This document shows positions 1 to 6,401 of a stretch of DNA of 21,356 nt, one piece after another (positions within the stretch are counted from its first letter, which is position 1; every line of letters begins with the position of its first letter). Position numbers and translations under genes: made by a program. This DNA comes from CAG-307 sp964524125 (lineage in GTDB: Bacteria > Bacillota_I > Bacilli_A > Acholeplasmatales > Anaeroplasmataceae). The DNA lies in NCBI GenBank assembly GCA_964524125.1, contig CAZGBY010000031.1, positions 1-21,356 of the forward strand. The letters are read 5' to 3'. Below the pieces are notes generated by a model, which saw only the letters and a program-made list of their open reading frames with translations, was not told the DNA's origin and made no database searches.

Positions 1-22
1 ATTAAACTCCAACCTAATTTTC

Positions 23-1654
23 TTATTTTTCTACAGAAATTATATAAGAATAAATATCTTGATTACCTTCAATAATTTCAACTTCTACATCTTCATTTAA
101 TTCTTCACAATATGAAGATAAAGCTTCGACTTCATCTTCTTGTGTACCAGAACCACAGAAGATTGTAACGATTGAAGATTCAGAATCGATACATTTTTCA
201 AGTAAAGCTTTACCAGCTTCTAGTCTTTCTTTAACAGACACAACTATTTCACCATTACATATACCCATGTAATCTCCAGCTTTAATCTTTACGCCTTTCA
301 TTTCTGTATCACGTACAGCATAAGTGATTTCTCCTGTTGTAACACTTAATACAGCTTCTGTCATATCTTCAAAATTAGTATCAAGATCATTTTGAAGATC
401 AAATGCCATTAATGAAGCATAGCCTTGAGCAATTGTCTTAGCCTTTAATACACGAATATCTACATCATCACATAATTTAGCTGATTGTTCAGCACTTAAA
501 ATAACATTCCCATTATTTGGAATTATGATGATTCCTTCAGCATTGATAGTTTTAATAGCCTTAACAAAATCTTCAGTAGATGGATTCATAGTTTGACCAC
601 CATCAATAATGTAATCAACACCAAGTTCAGTAAATGTATTTTTAATGCCTTCACCAAAACATACAGCAACAAGTGCGATTTTCTTCTTTTCTTGAGGTGT
701 TACTTCTTTTGGTTCTTCTTTAATCAATTCAGAATGTTGAAGACGCATATTTTCAACTTTAATTTTTACAAATTCACCAAAAGTTTGAGCAAGTTCTAAT
801 ACTTCACCTGGTTTATTAACGTGAACATGTACCTTAACTAAGCCATCATCATGAACAAGTACAAGTGAATCACCCATTACAGAAAGTGGGCTTCTTAAAT
901 CTACTTCAGAAAAATTAGCTTCATCCTTAAGTTCGATAATAAATTCAGTACAATATCCATATTTAATATCGCCTGAAACCTTAGCTTGAGCAGATGGTTC
1001 TGAAACATTCGTACTTTCATTAGATTCAAGCATAATTCCCTTAATAGCCATTTCCATACCTTCAATAACTTTAATGAAACCTGCACCACCACTATCAACA
1101 ACACCAGCTTCTTTTAAAACTGGAAGTAAATTAGGTGTATTTTCTAAAGAAATACGTGCTTGTTTTAGATATTCTTCAAACAATTGTTCAAAAGATGTAA
1201 TTTTACCCTTTTGTGAGGTTAAATATAAAGAAGCTTCTCTTACAACTGTCAAAATAGTACCTTCAATTGGTTCCATAACAGCTTTATAAGCTACATCCTT
1301 TGCAGATGAAAAACAATCAATAAATAAATCCACAGAAATTTCATTTTCTGTCATTTCTTTAAGCCCTACATAAATACCACGGAAAAATTGTGATAAAATA
1401 ACACCAGAATTACCTCTGGCGCCCATTAAAAGACCTCTTTGTAATTTTTTTGCAATATCAACAATTGAAGATGATTCACATGCAGACATCTCTTTAACAC
1501 CAGACATCATTGTCATCTTCATATTTGTGCCAGTATCTCCATCTGGTACTGGAAAAACGTTTAAGTCATCTATTTCTTTATGATGGTTGCTTAAATTAAT
1601 TGCACCATTCATCATCATTCGTTTAAATAATTTCCCATTGACTGAAGTTATCAT
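23..1654 (-). CDS. fakA: FakA/YloV-type fatty acid kinase catalytic subunit (DhaL domain)
   Basis: This is the ATP-binding subunit of fatty acid kinase, which in Firmicutes phosphorylates fatty acids carried by a FakB partner for entry into phospholipid synthesis; no fakB lies in the window. The N-terminal DhaL-like nucleotide domain is clear: VFPVPDGDTGTN at about residues 33-44 supplies the metal-binding aspartates, and GARGNSGV at about 78-85 is the second family signature. The rest (to residue 543) fits the FakA middle and C-terminal domains. The reading frame is open up to a TTG at 1678, but the ATG at 1654 is preferred because GGAGGG lies 9 nt before it and known homologues start near MITSVNGK. 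In B. subtilis yloU (Asp23 family) precedes this gene; no yloU is found here. Family assignment is firm; the physiological role is by homology. Confidence 0.93.
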   Translation of the reverse strand: MITSVNGKLFKRMMMNGAINLSNHHKEIDDLNVFPVPDGDTGTNMKMTMMSGVKEMSACESSSIVDIAKKLQRGLLMGARGNSGVILSQFFRGIYVGLKEMTENEISVDLFIDCFSSAKDVAYKAVMEPIEGTILTVVREASLYLTSQKGKITSFEQLFEEYLKQARISLENTPNLLPVLKEAGVVDSGGAGFIKVIEGMEMAIKGIMLESNESTNVSEPSAQAKVSGDIKYGYCTEFIIELKDEANFSEVDLRSPLSVMGDSLVLVHDDGLVKVHVHVNKPGEVLELAQTFGEFVKIKVENMRLQHSELIKEEPKEVTPQEKKKIALVAVCFGEGIKNTFTELGVDYIIDGGQTMNPSTEDFVKAIKTINAEGIIIIPNNGNVILSAEQSAKLCDDVDIRVLKAKTIAQGYASLMAFDLQNDLDTNFEDMTEAVLSVTTGEITYAVRDTEMKGVKIKAGDYMGICNGEIVVSVKERLEAGKALLEKCIDSESSIVTIFCGSGTQEDEVEALSSYCEELNEDVEVEIIEGNQDIYSYIISVEK

Positions 1655-1725
1655 GGTTAAAAACCCTCCTATATTCAAATCAAAAGTTATAAATTTTAGT
1701 TTAAAATATATCTTTCAATAAAAGT

Positions 1726-1734
1726 ATTGTATCA
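1726..1734 (-). promoter_or_regulatory. Candidate extended -10 promoter for fakA
   Basis: On the minus strand TGATACAAT reads as an extended -10 (TGn plus TACAAT, the hexamer at 1726-1731). No convincing -35 lies 16-18 nt upstream, which is tolerable for an extended -10. The predicted leader to the fakA ATG is about 65 nt. Confidence 0.4.
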
Positions 1735-1747
1735 TTTATAAGACACT

Positions 1748-1763
1748 AAAAAGCCTTACGGCT
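1748..1763 (-). terminator. Short GNRA-loop hairpin with T-run upstream of fakA
   Basis: The minus strand reads AGCC-GTAA-GGCT followed by a T-run: a 4-bp stem capped by a GTAA (GNRA-type) tetraloop. It could end or attenuate a transcript coming from the promoter at 1971-1998. The stem is short, so termination strength is uncertain. Confidence 0.35.
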
Positions 1764-1970
1764 AGACATACTAGAAAACTAGTTCTAATTTATTTTTTTA
1801 TATTATATAAAATATAAATGAGATATTTAATCTATATTTTAGTAGATAAGGTTAATGTCAAAACCTAATTATATATTATCATATTTTATGTATAATTACA
1901 ACATAATCTATAAAATGAAACCCTTAGAATTTAAAAATTTGCATAACAAAAGGATTCATTTATATTGTAA

Positions 1971-1998
1971 ATTATACCATACATTTTTAAAATAGCAA
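1971..1998 (-). promoter_or_regulatory. Extended -10 promoter pointing toward fakA
   Basis: On the minus strand TTGCTA (1993-1998), a 16-nt spacer and TGG-TATAAT (hexamer 1971-1976) form a good extended -10 promoter. It lies some 310 nt before the fakA ATG and upstream of the small hairpin/T-run at 1748-1763, so it could give a long leader or a separate small RNA. Confidence 0.45.
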
Positions 1999-2119
1999 AT
2001 GATTTTTTATCTTATTGAGCATATATCTATTAAAAATAGATATTTTACTAAAAAAAATTGATCCAATAGCTATAAAAACATTATTATAATCATAAAAAAT
2101 ACTTTTTTTAAAAAAATAC

Positions 2120-2148
2120 TTGATTTTTAATCTCTATTAAGTTAAAAT
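2120..2148 (+). promoter_or_regulatory. Promoter of rpmB
   Basis: TTGATT (2120-2125), a 17-nt spacer and TAAAAT (2143-2148) give a reasonable sigma-A-type promoter, placing the transcript start around 2155 and leaving a leader of about 35 nt before the rpmB ATG. Confidence 0.55.
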
Positions 2149-2189
2149 ATTATGGCTTGAAAATTTATGTTATCAAGGAGGTAAAATCT

Positions 2190-2378
2190 ATGGCTAAATG
2201 TTATGTAACTGGAAAAAGTACTGTTTTTGGTAACCAAAGATCACACGCTTTAAATGCAACTCGCCGTACTTGGAAGTCAAATCTTCAAACTGTTCGTCTT
2301 GTAATGGAAGATGGATCTGTAAAGAAGGTAAAGGTTTCTGCTAGAGCATTAAAGAGTGGAAAATTAAACAGAGCTTAA
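2190..2378 (+). CDS. rpmB: 50S ribosomal protein L28
   Basis: This 62-residue protein is ribosomal protein bL28 of the large subunit. It has the family pattern CYVTGKSTVFGNQRSHALN near the N-terminus and VSARALKSGKLNR at the C-terminus, at the usual length for the family. Only one cysteine is present, so it is a zinc-free form. The start is the ATG at 2190, with AAGGAGGT about 8 nt upstream; an earlier in-frame ATG at 2157 would add eleven residues not found in L28. It is the only convincing plus-strand gene in the window, and the same inverted orientation relative to spoVM, rpe and fakA is seen in B. subtilis. Confidence 0.97.
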   Translation: MAKCYVTGKSTVFGNQRSHALNATRRTWKSNLQTVRLVMEDGSVKKVKVSARALKSGKLNRA

Positions 2379-2401
2379 TTAAATTAATAACCGCATATAT
2401 C

Positions 2402-2426
2402 AAATTGGCTTTTAGCCAATTTTTTG
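2402..2426 (+). terminator. Rho-independent terminator of rpmB
   Basis: AAATTGGCT (2402-2410), loop TTT, then AGCCAATTT (2414-2422) form a perfect 9-bp stem followed by further T residues, 23 nt after the rpmB stop codon. Confidence 0.85.
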
Positions 2427-2438
2427 CGTTATATAAAC

Positions 2439-2470
2439 AAAAAGAAGGATTTTAATTATTCCTTCTTTTT
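2439..2470. terminator. Bidirectional hairpin terminator between rpmB and spoVM
   Basis: AAAAAGAAGGA (2439-2449) and TCCTTCTTTTT (2460-2470) are perfect 11-bp arms with a 10-nt loop. The stem is A-rich on one side and T-rich on the other, so it can act on both strands. On the minus strand its first arm is made by the last codons of spoVM (Lys-Lys-Lys-Glu). Confidence 0.7.
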
Positions 2471-2539
2471 AAATATATTTTTAAAGAAATTAATAATTTT
2501 GCTAAAAATGCTAGGTAGTTTTACTACATAAAATCGCAT
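2456..2539 (-). CDS. spoVM: SpoVM, tiny amphipathic spore-coat anchoring peptide
   Basis: This 27-codon gene matches SpoVM, the amphipathic helix that marks the convex forespore membrane and anchors SpoIVA at the base of the spore coat. It begins MRFYVVKLPSIFSKIINFF and ends with a lysine-rich tail; B. subtilis SpoVM begins MKFYTIKLPKFLGG. The proline at position 9, important for SpoVM function, is kept, as is the hydrophobic/basic amphipathic pattern. A strong Shine-Dalgarno site (GAGGTG, 5 nt spacing) precedes the ATG. It lies 33 nt downstream of rpe and faces rpmB, exactly the B. subtilis locus order. Being so short it is easily missed. Identity rests on motif plus synteny and is strong; whether the cell really sporulates is inference. 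Confidence 0.9.
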   Translation of the reverse strand: MRFYVVKLPSIFSKIINFFKNIFKKKE

Positions 2540-2572
2540 TTTAACACCTCAATTAATTATATGTCTTTTATT

Positions 2573-3214
2573 TTATATTAGACTTAATTTTTTAATTTCT
2601 TCTTCTTTATTTTTTTGTTTAAATAAATATGAACCAAGTACTGCTACATCACAGCCAGCATCACTTACTAATTTGATAGTTTCATTGTTAATTCCACCAT
2701 CAACTGAAATTAAATAATTATAATTATTATTTACCTTTAAATCATAAAGTTCTTTTATCTTATTTAAAGAATTTGGCATAAAACTTTGACCACCAAACCC
2801 AGGCTCTACGCTCATTACAAGTACAAGTTCAACATAAGGGAGTAATTCCTTTATCATATTTACATCCGTTCCAGGTTTAATAGAAATACCAGCTTTTATA
2901 CCATAAGAATGGATTTTATCAACAACCTCTTTTGCATTACAGTTTGCTTCAATATGGAATGTAATATAGTCAGACCCAGCTTTAACAAATTGTTCAATAT
3001 AATTTTGAGGGTTGGTTATCATTAAATGAGTGTCAAATACCATTTCTTTAAAACTATCTTTAATTTGTGATTGAACCATTGGACCAAAGCTAATATTTGG
3101 TACAAAATCACCATCCATAATGTCAATATGTAAAAACTGTGCGCTCTTAACCTCACTAATAGATTTTACTAATTCTTTAAAATCAGCGCTTAAAATAGAT
3201 GGACTAATTATCAT
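2573..3214 (-). CDS. rpe: Ribulose-phosphate 3-epimerase
   Basis: Rpe interconverts ribulose 5-phosphate and xylulose 5-phosphate in the cytosolic pentose phosphate pathway. The 213-residue TIM barrel carries the expected metal ligands: H29 and D31 in HIDIMDGDFVPN, H63 in DTHLM and D172 in SVDGGIN. The phosphate-binding signature VMSVEPGFGGQ sits at about 133-143. Its start overlaps the end of rsgA by 11 nt, so the two are probably translationally coupled. The B. subtilis gene thiN, which follows rpe there, is missing; spoVM follows directly. Confidence 0.96.
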   Translation of the reverse strand: MIISPSILSADFKELVKSISEVKSAQFLHIDIMDGDFVPNISFGPMVQSQIKDSFKEMVFDTHLMITNPQNYIEQFVKAGSDYITFHIEANCNAKEVVDKIHSYGIKAGISIKPGTDVNMIKELLPYVELVLVMSVEPGFGGQSFMPNSLNKIKELYDLKVNNNYNYLISVDGGINNETIKLVSDAGCDVAVLGSYLFKQKNKEEEIKKLSLI

Positions 3215-4139
3215 ACTTTTTACCTACACTTTCTAACATTTTTATATAATTATTATATCTTGATAGTTTAATTAAAGTTCCAAGACTTTCTAAAACCATA
3301 CATCCCTTTGTGCCCTTAATATGCATACAATCTCTAAATTTACAACCACACTCTTTAAATTCAATAAACGTATCTCTTAAAACCTCTTTAGATGAAAACG
3401 TCTCGAGCTTAGAAAATCCCGGAGTATCTCCAATCAGCCCTTCAAAATAAGGATATAAATGACTTCTTCTTGTAGTATGTTTTCCTCTATTTAAAGCATC
3501 TGAAATATCATTCGTTTCCAGCTTAAAGCCTGGAATCAACGCATTAATAAATGTTGATTTCCCTGCGCCTGTTTGACCAGAAAGAACAGTAATTTTTCCC
3601 TTTAAATATAATTTTATTTCTTCTGGTACTCCTAATTTTGAATTTGAATAAAATACAGGATAACCAATATTTTCATAATACTTCATTTCTTCTTTAACTT
3701 TTGAAAGTTCATCTATACTTAACAAATCTATTTTAGTTATAACTATTAAAGGTTTAATATTATGAAGTTCTAAATTAGAAATAAATGTGTCAAGTAGTAA
3801 AAGACTTAAATCAGGTCTTTTTGCAGAAAATATTAACATTATTTGATCTACATTTGCAATATCTGGTCTAATAAGTTCATTTTTTCTTGGCAGGACATCA
3901 TCTAAATAATATGTACCATTTTTATTTTCATAAATAACTAAATCACCAACCTTAGGAGATAATTTTATCCTTTTAGTTTCAACCTTTTTTGATAACTTAT
4001 TATTACTTTTATTAAATGAAGAATTTTTATCAACTTCTTTATGACGCAAGGCGCCTCTTGCTTGACATAAAATTTCTTCTTCATTTTCACCTATTAATTT
4101 ATAAACCCCTGAATCAAGGCTAATAACTCGTCCTAACAT
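3204..4139 (-). CDS. rsgA: Ribosome small-subunit maturation GTPase RsgA (CpgA/YloQ)
   Basis: RsgA is a circularly permuted GTPase acting in late 30S subunit assembly. An N-terminal OB-fold region is followed by the permuted G domain: G4-like VITKIDLL, then the P-loop GQTGAGKST and the switch/G3 segment GDTPGFSKLE. A C-terminal zinc finger has ECGCKFRDCMH...GC. The chosen ATG at 4139 has AAAGGA 9 nt upstream; the frame opens with a TTG at 4160 that would add seven residues without a good ribosome site. The OB domain contains an unusual Asn/Ser/Lys-rich insertion of roughly 24 residues (about 35-60) before the conserved LSPKVGDLV. It is 47 nt downstream of the PASTA gene and overlaps rpe. Confidence 0.95.
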   Translation of the reverse strand: MLGRVISLDSGVYKLIGENEEEILCQARGALRHKEVDKNSSFNKSNNKLSKKVETKRIKLSPKVGDLVIYENKNGTYYLDDVLPRKNELIRPDIANVDQIMLIFSAKRPDLSLLLLDTFISNLELHNIKPLIVITKIDLLSIDELSKVKEEMKYYENIGYPVFYSNSKLGVPEEIKLYLKGKITVLSGQTGAGKSTFINALIPGFKLETNDISDALNRGKHTTRRSHLYPYFEGLIGDTPGFSKLETFSSKEVLRDTFIEFKECGCKFRDCMHIKGTKGCMVLESLGTLIKLSRYNNYIKMLESVGKKYDN

Positions 4140-4186
4140 TGTAATTTTTCCTTTCAACACATTATTTATATTCTACCATATTTTTT

Positions 4187-4876
4187 CTATTTTGCGATAT
4201 AAAATAATAATCTTGAATAACTATTTTTTCGAATATCTTCATTATATTCTATTTCTTGATAAATAATTAAGCCCTCATCTATTAAAGATGTTATATAAAT
4301 ACCTTCAAAAATTAGTCCATTATCCTTACAAAATAAAAAAGCTTCCTTATAATCTTTCATTATAAAATTAGGCATTTTAATATAATCATTTGAGACATTT
4401 ACAGTCAATATGATCTTATCTATATTATCCAGTAATTCACCAGATACACTTTGACCTATAACAATATTAGAAATATTATTATCACTTGTTACATATTCAA
4501 TTTCATATAAAATACCATATTCTTTTTTATACTCTTCTAATATAGTTTTAGCATCATTAATATTCATATTAGAAAAATCTATTATAAAATCACCTTCATA
4601 TTCTTCTATATAAACTATAATATTTTGTGATTTTTTAATTAATGAATTCACACTAGGTACAGTACTTACTATATTACTTGACTTACCTTTAATATATACC
4701 TTATTATATTTAACATCTTTGTTATCTAATATTTCAAGTCCTTCTTTTTCACTAAGTCCTATAATATCAGGAATTTGTATAACTTCATCCTTCTTAATAA
4801 ATGGATATATTCCTATAATAAAAACTAAAAAAATAGTTGATATAAGACAGATTATAAAACATATTCTTTTAAACAT
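4187..4876 (-). CDS. Membrane-anchored PASTA-repeat protein lacking a kinase domain
   Basis: This 229-residue protein has a short basic N-terminus, one membrane segment (about residues 4-25, rich in Ile/Phe/Leu) and an extracellular part of about three PASTA-like repeats: first repeat starting at IQIPDIIGLSEKEGLEIL, second near NMNINDAKTILEEY, third at IKMPNFIMKDYKEAFLFC. PASTA domains sense peptidoglycan or muropeptides in PrkC/Stk1 kinases and some PBPs. The position between rlmN and rsgA is where prpC and prkC normally sit, so this looks like a PrkC ectodomain that has lost the kinase part; no kinase motif and no phosphatase gene is present. ATG 4876 is preferred over a TTG at 4888; the GGGTG ribosome site is weak. 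What it signals to, if anything, is unknown. Confidence 0.75.
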   Translation of the reverse strand: MFKRICFIICLISTIFLVFIIGIYPFIKKDEVIQIPDIIGLSEKEGLEILDNKDVKYNKVYIKGKSSNIVSTVPSVNSLIKKSQNIIVYIEEYEGDFIIDFSNMNINDAKTILEEYKKEYGILYEIEYVTSDNNISNIVIGQSVSGELLDNIDKIILTVNVSNDYIKMPNFIMKDYKEAFLFCKDNGLIFEGIYITSLIDEGLIIYQEIEYNEDIRKNSYSRLLFYIAK

Positions 4877-4907
4877 AAAAACACCCAAACATAGTTTGGA
4901 TGATTTA

Positions 4908-5936
4908 TTAATTATTATTCAAATGCTTACTTCTTAATTGACCACATGCTGCATCAATATCAGAGCCTTGTTCAAGTCGTAAGGTTACATTTAAAGATCG
5001 TTTCTTTAAAGTATCATAAAATAATCGCATATGTTCCGTACTTGAACGTTTAAATGGGTGTTCTTTTACTTCATTATATGGAATTAAATTAATATATACA
5101 TTTAATCCAAATAATAAATTAGCAAGTTCATTTGCACAAGATACACTATCATTTAAATTATCAATTAAAATATATTCAATTGTAACTCTTCTGTTAGTCA
5201 TATCAATATAATCAGAAATAGCATTAACTAACTCCTTTATAGGATATGCTTTATTAATTGGCATTATTTTACATCTTATTTCATCATTTGGTGCATGAAG
5301 TGATATAGCAAGATTGGATTGTAAATTTTCTTTAGCATATTCATAAATTTTAGGCACAATACCACAAGTAGATACAGAAATATGACGAGACCCAATCTCT
5401 AAGCCCTTAGGTTCATTTACAATTGATAAAAATCTCATTACATTTTCATAATTATCAAAAGGCTCACCAATTCCCATTACAACTATATGTGAAATTCTTT
5501 CTTTAATAGAATGATATACACTTTCAAGTTGCATAACTATTTCACCAGCAGTTAAATTTCTTAATTTCTTTTTCATACCAGATGCACAAAAGGCACATCC
5601 CATATTACAACCAACTTGAGAAGTTACACAAATAGAAGTCCCATAATTATGGCGCATTAATACAGATTCTATTAAATTTCCATCACTTAATTTAAATAAA
5701 AACTTTTCAGTACCATCCTTAGATTTTTGATGAGCTTTTATTTCATATAAATCTAAAATAAAATCCTCTTTCAATTTATTAATTACATCTTTTTTTACAT
5801 TAGTCATTTCATCAAAACTTCTAATATGATGTCTATATAACCATTCAAATATTTGAACAGCTCTAAAAGGCTTAAGACCAATAGATATAAAATACTCTTT
5901 TAATTCATTAAGTGTCATATCATATATGTTTTTCAT
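4908..5936 (-). CDS. rlmN: Dual-specificity 23S rRNA/tRNA adenine-C2 methyltransferase RlmN
   Basis: RlmN is a radical-SAM enzyme that methylates C2 of A2503 in 23S rRNA and A37 of some tRNAs. The 342-residue protein has the iron-sulfur cluster motif CNMGCAFC (Cys110, 114, 117), the SAM-binding GxGEP-type motif VVMGIGEPFDN, and the C-terminal methyl-carrying cysteine in DAACGQLR (about Cys331). The start ATG at 5936 has GGTGG close upstream. It follows the deformylase-like gene by 50 nt and precedes the PASTA gene by 31 nt, consistent with one operon. All catalytic residues that can be judged are present. Confidence 0.97.
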   Translation of the reverse strand: MKNIYDMTLNELKEYFISIGLKPFRAVQIFEWLYRHHIRSFDEMTNVKKDVINKLKEDFILDLYEIKAHQKSKDGTEKFLFKLSDGNLIESVLMRHNYGTSICVTSQVGCNMGCAFCASGMKKKLRNLTAGEIVMQLESVYHSIKERISHIVVMGIGEPFDNYENVMRFLSIVNEPKGLEIGSRHISVSTCGIVPKIYEYAKENLQSNLAISLHAPNDEIRCKIMPINKAYPIKELVNAISDYIDMTNRRVTIEYILIDNLNDSVSCANELANLLFGLNVYINLIPYNEVKEHPFKRSSTEHMRLFYDTLKKRSLNVTLRLEQGSDIDAACGQLRSKHLNNN

Positions 5937-5986
5937 TGTACCACCAAAAGAAATTTTACCATAATTTAATATTAAATTCTATACTT

Positions 5987-6397
5987 TTAGATAATAATAC
6001 CATTTAAATGATCTATTTCATGTTGAATTATTTGTGCAGTAAATCCTTTATAAGTTTTAATTTTCAATTTAAACTTTTCATCATAATATTCAACTTTTAT
6101 ATAATCATATCTTAAACATTCTCTTACACCATCTAAGGATAAACATCCTTCTTTGGCTTTATATGAATTTTTCTTTAAAATAATAGTAGGATTAATCATT
6201 ATTTGATACTTTTTGTTTTCATCTTCAAATATAATTATGTTTTTATTATAACCAATCATATTCGCAGCCATTCCTACACAATTTAACTTATTTTCTTCTA
6301 ATGCTTGTTTAAGTTTATCAACAATATATAAATCATCCTTAGTACAATCAGTACTTTTTAAAGATAAAAAGTTTATATCTTTAACTATTTTAATCAT
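5987..6397 (-). CDS. Peptide deformylase-like metalloprotein (short form)
   Basis: This 136-residue protein belongs to the polypeptide deformylase family, which removes the formyl group from new proteins. Motif 2 EGCLSL (Cys85) and motif 3 HEIDH (His126, Glu127, His130) give the full metal site and catalytic glutamate. Motif 1 is GMAANMIG instead of the usual GLAAPQIG, so the glutamine that normally stabilises the transition state is a methionine. To my recollection a short deformylase subfamily with this AANM motif occurs in Clostridia, so it may be a second or specialised deformylase rather than the housekeeping one. It starts 4 nt after the TGA of recQ, suggesting translational coupling. 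Confidence 0.88.
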   Translation of the reverse strand: MIKIVKDINFLSLKSTDCTKDDLYIVDKLKQALEENKLNCVGMAANMIGYNKNIIIFEDENKKYQIMINPTIILKKNSYKAKEGCLSLDGVRECLRYDYIKVEYYDEKFKLKIKTYKGFTAQIIQHEIDHLNGIII

Positions 6398-6401
6398 AAA
6401 A

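Larger units (their letters stand above)
1655..2189. other. Non-coding divergent region between fakA and rpmB
   Basis: This 535-nt AT-rich stretch has no convincing protein gene on either strand; yloU, expected by B. subtilis synteny, is absent. It holds the rpmB promoter (plus), a candidate fakA promoter (minus), a further minus-strand promoter around 1971-1998 and the small hairpins at about 1748-1785 (AGCC/GGCT and ACTAG/CTAGT). Whether a stable small RNA is made here cannot be settled from sequence alone. Confidence 0.6.

Noticed and set aside
1..22. GGAG followed by TTTAAT on the minus strand at the left edge, like a ribosome site for a gene beyond the window
   Set aside because: The start codon is not in the window, so nothing can be confirmed.
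593..1289. Plus- and minus-strand frames of about 67-71 codons inside fakA
   Set aside because: They are overlaps of a strongly supported gene, with no ribosome site or recognisable domain.
2549..2575. A sigma-E-like -10 (CATATAAT on the minus strand at 2556-2563) before spoVM
   Set aside because: The predicted transcript start would fall inside the spoVM ribosome site and no matching -35 was found.
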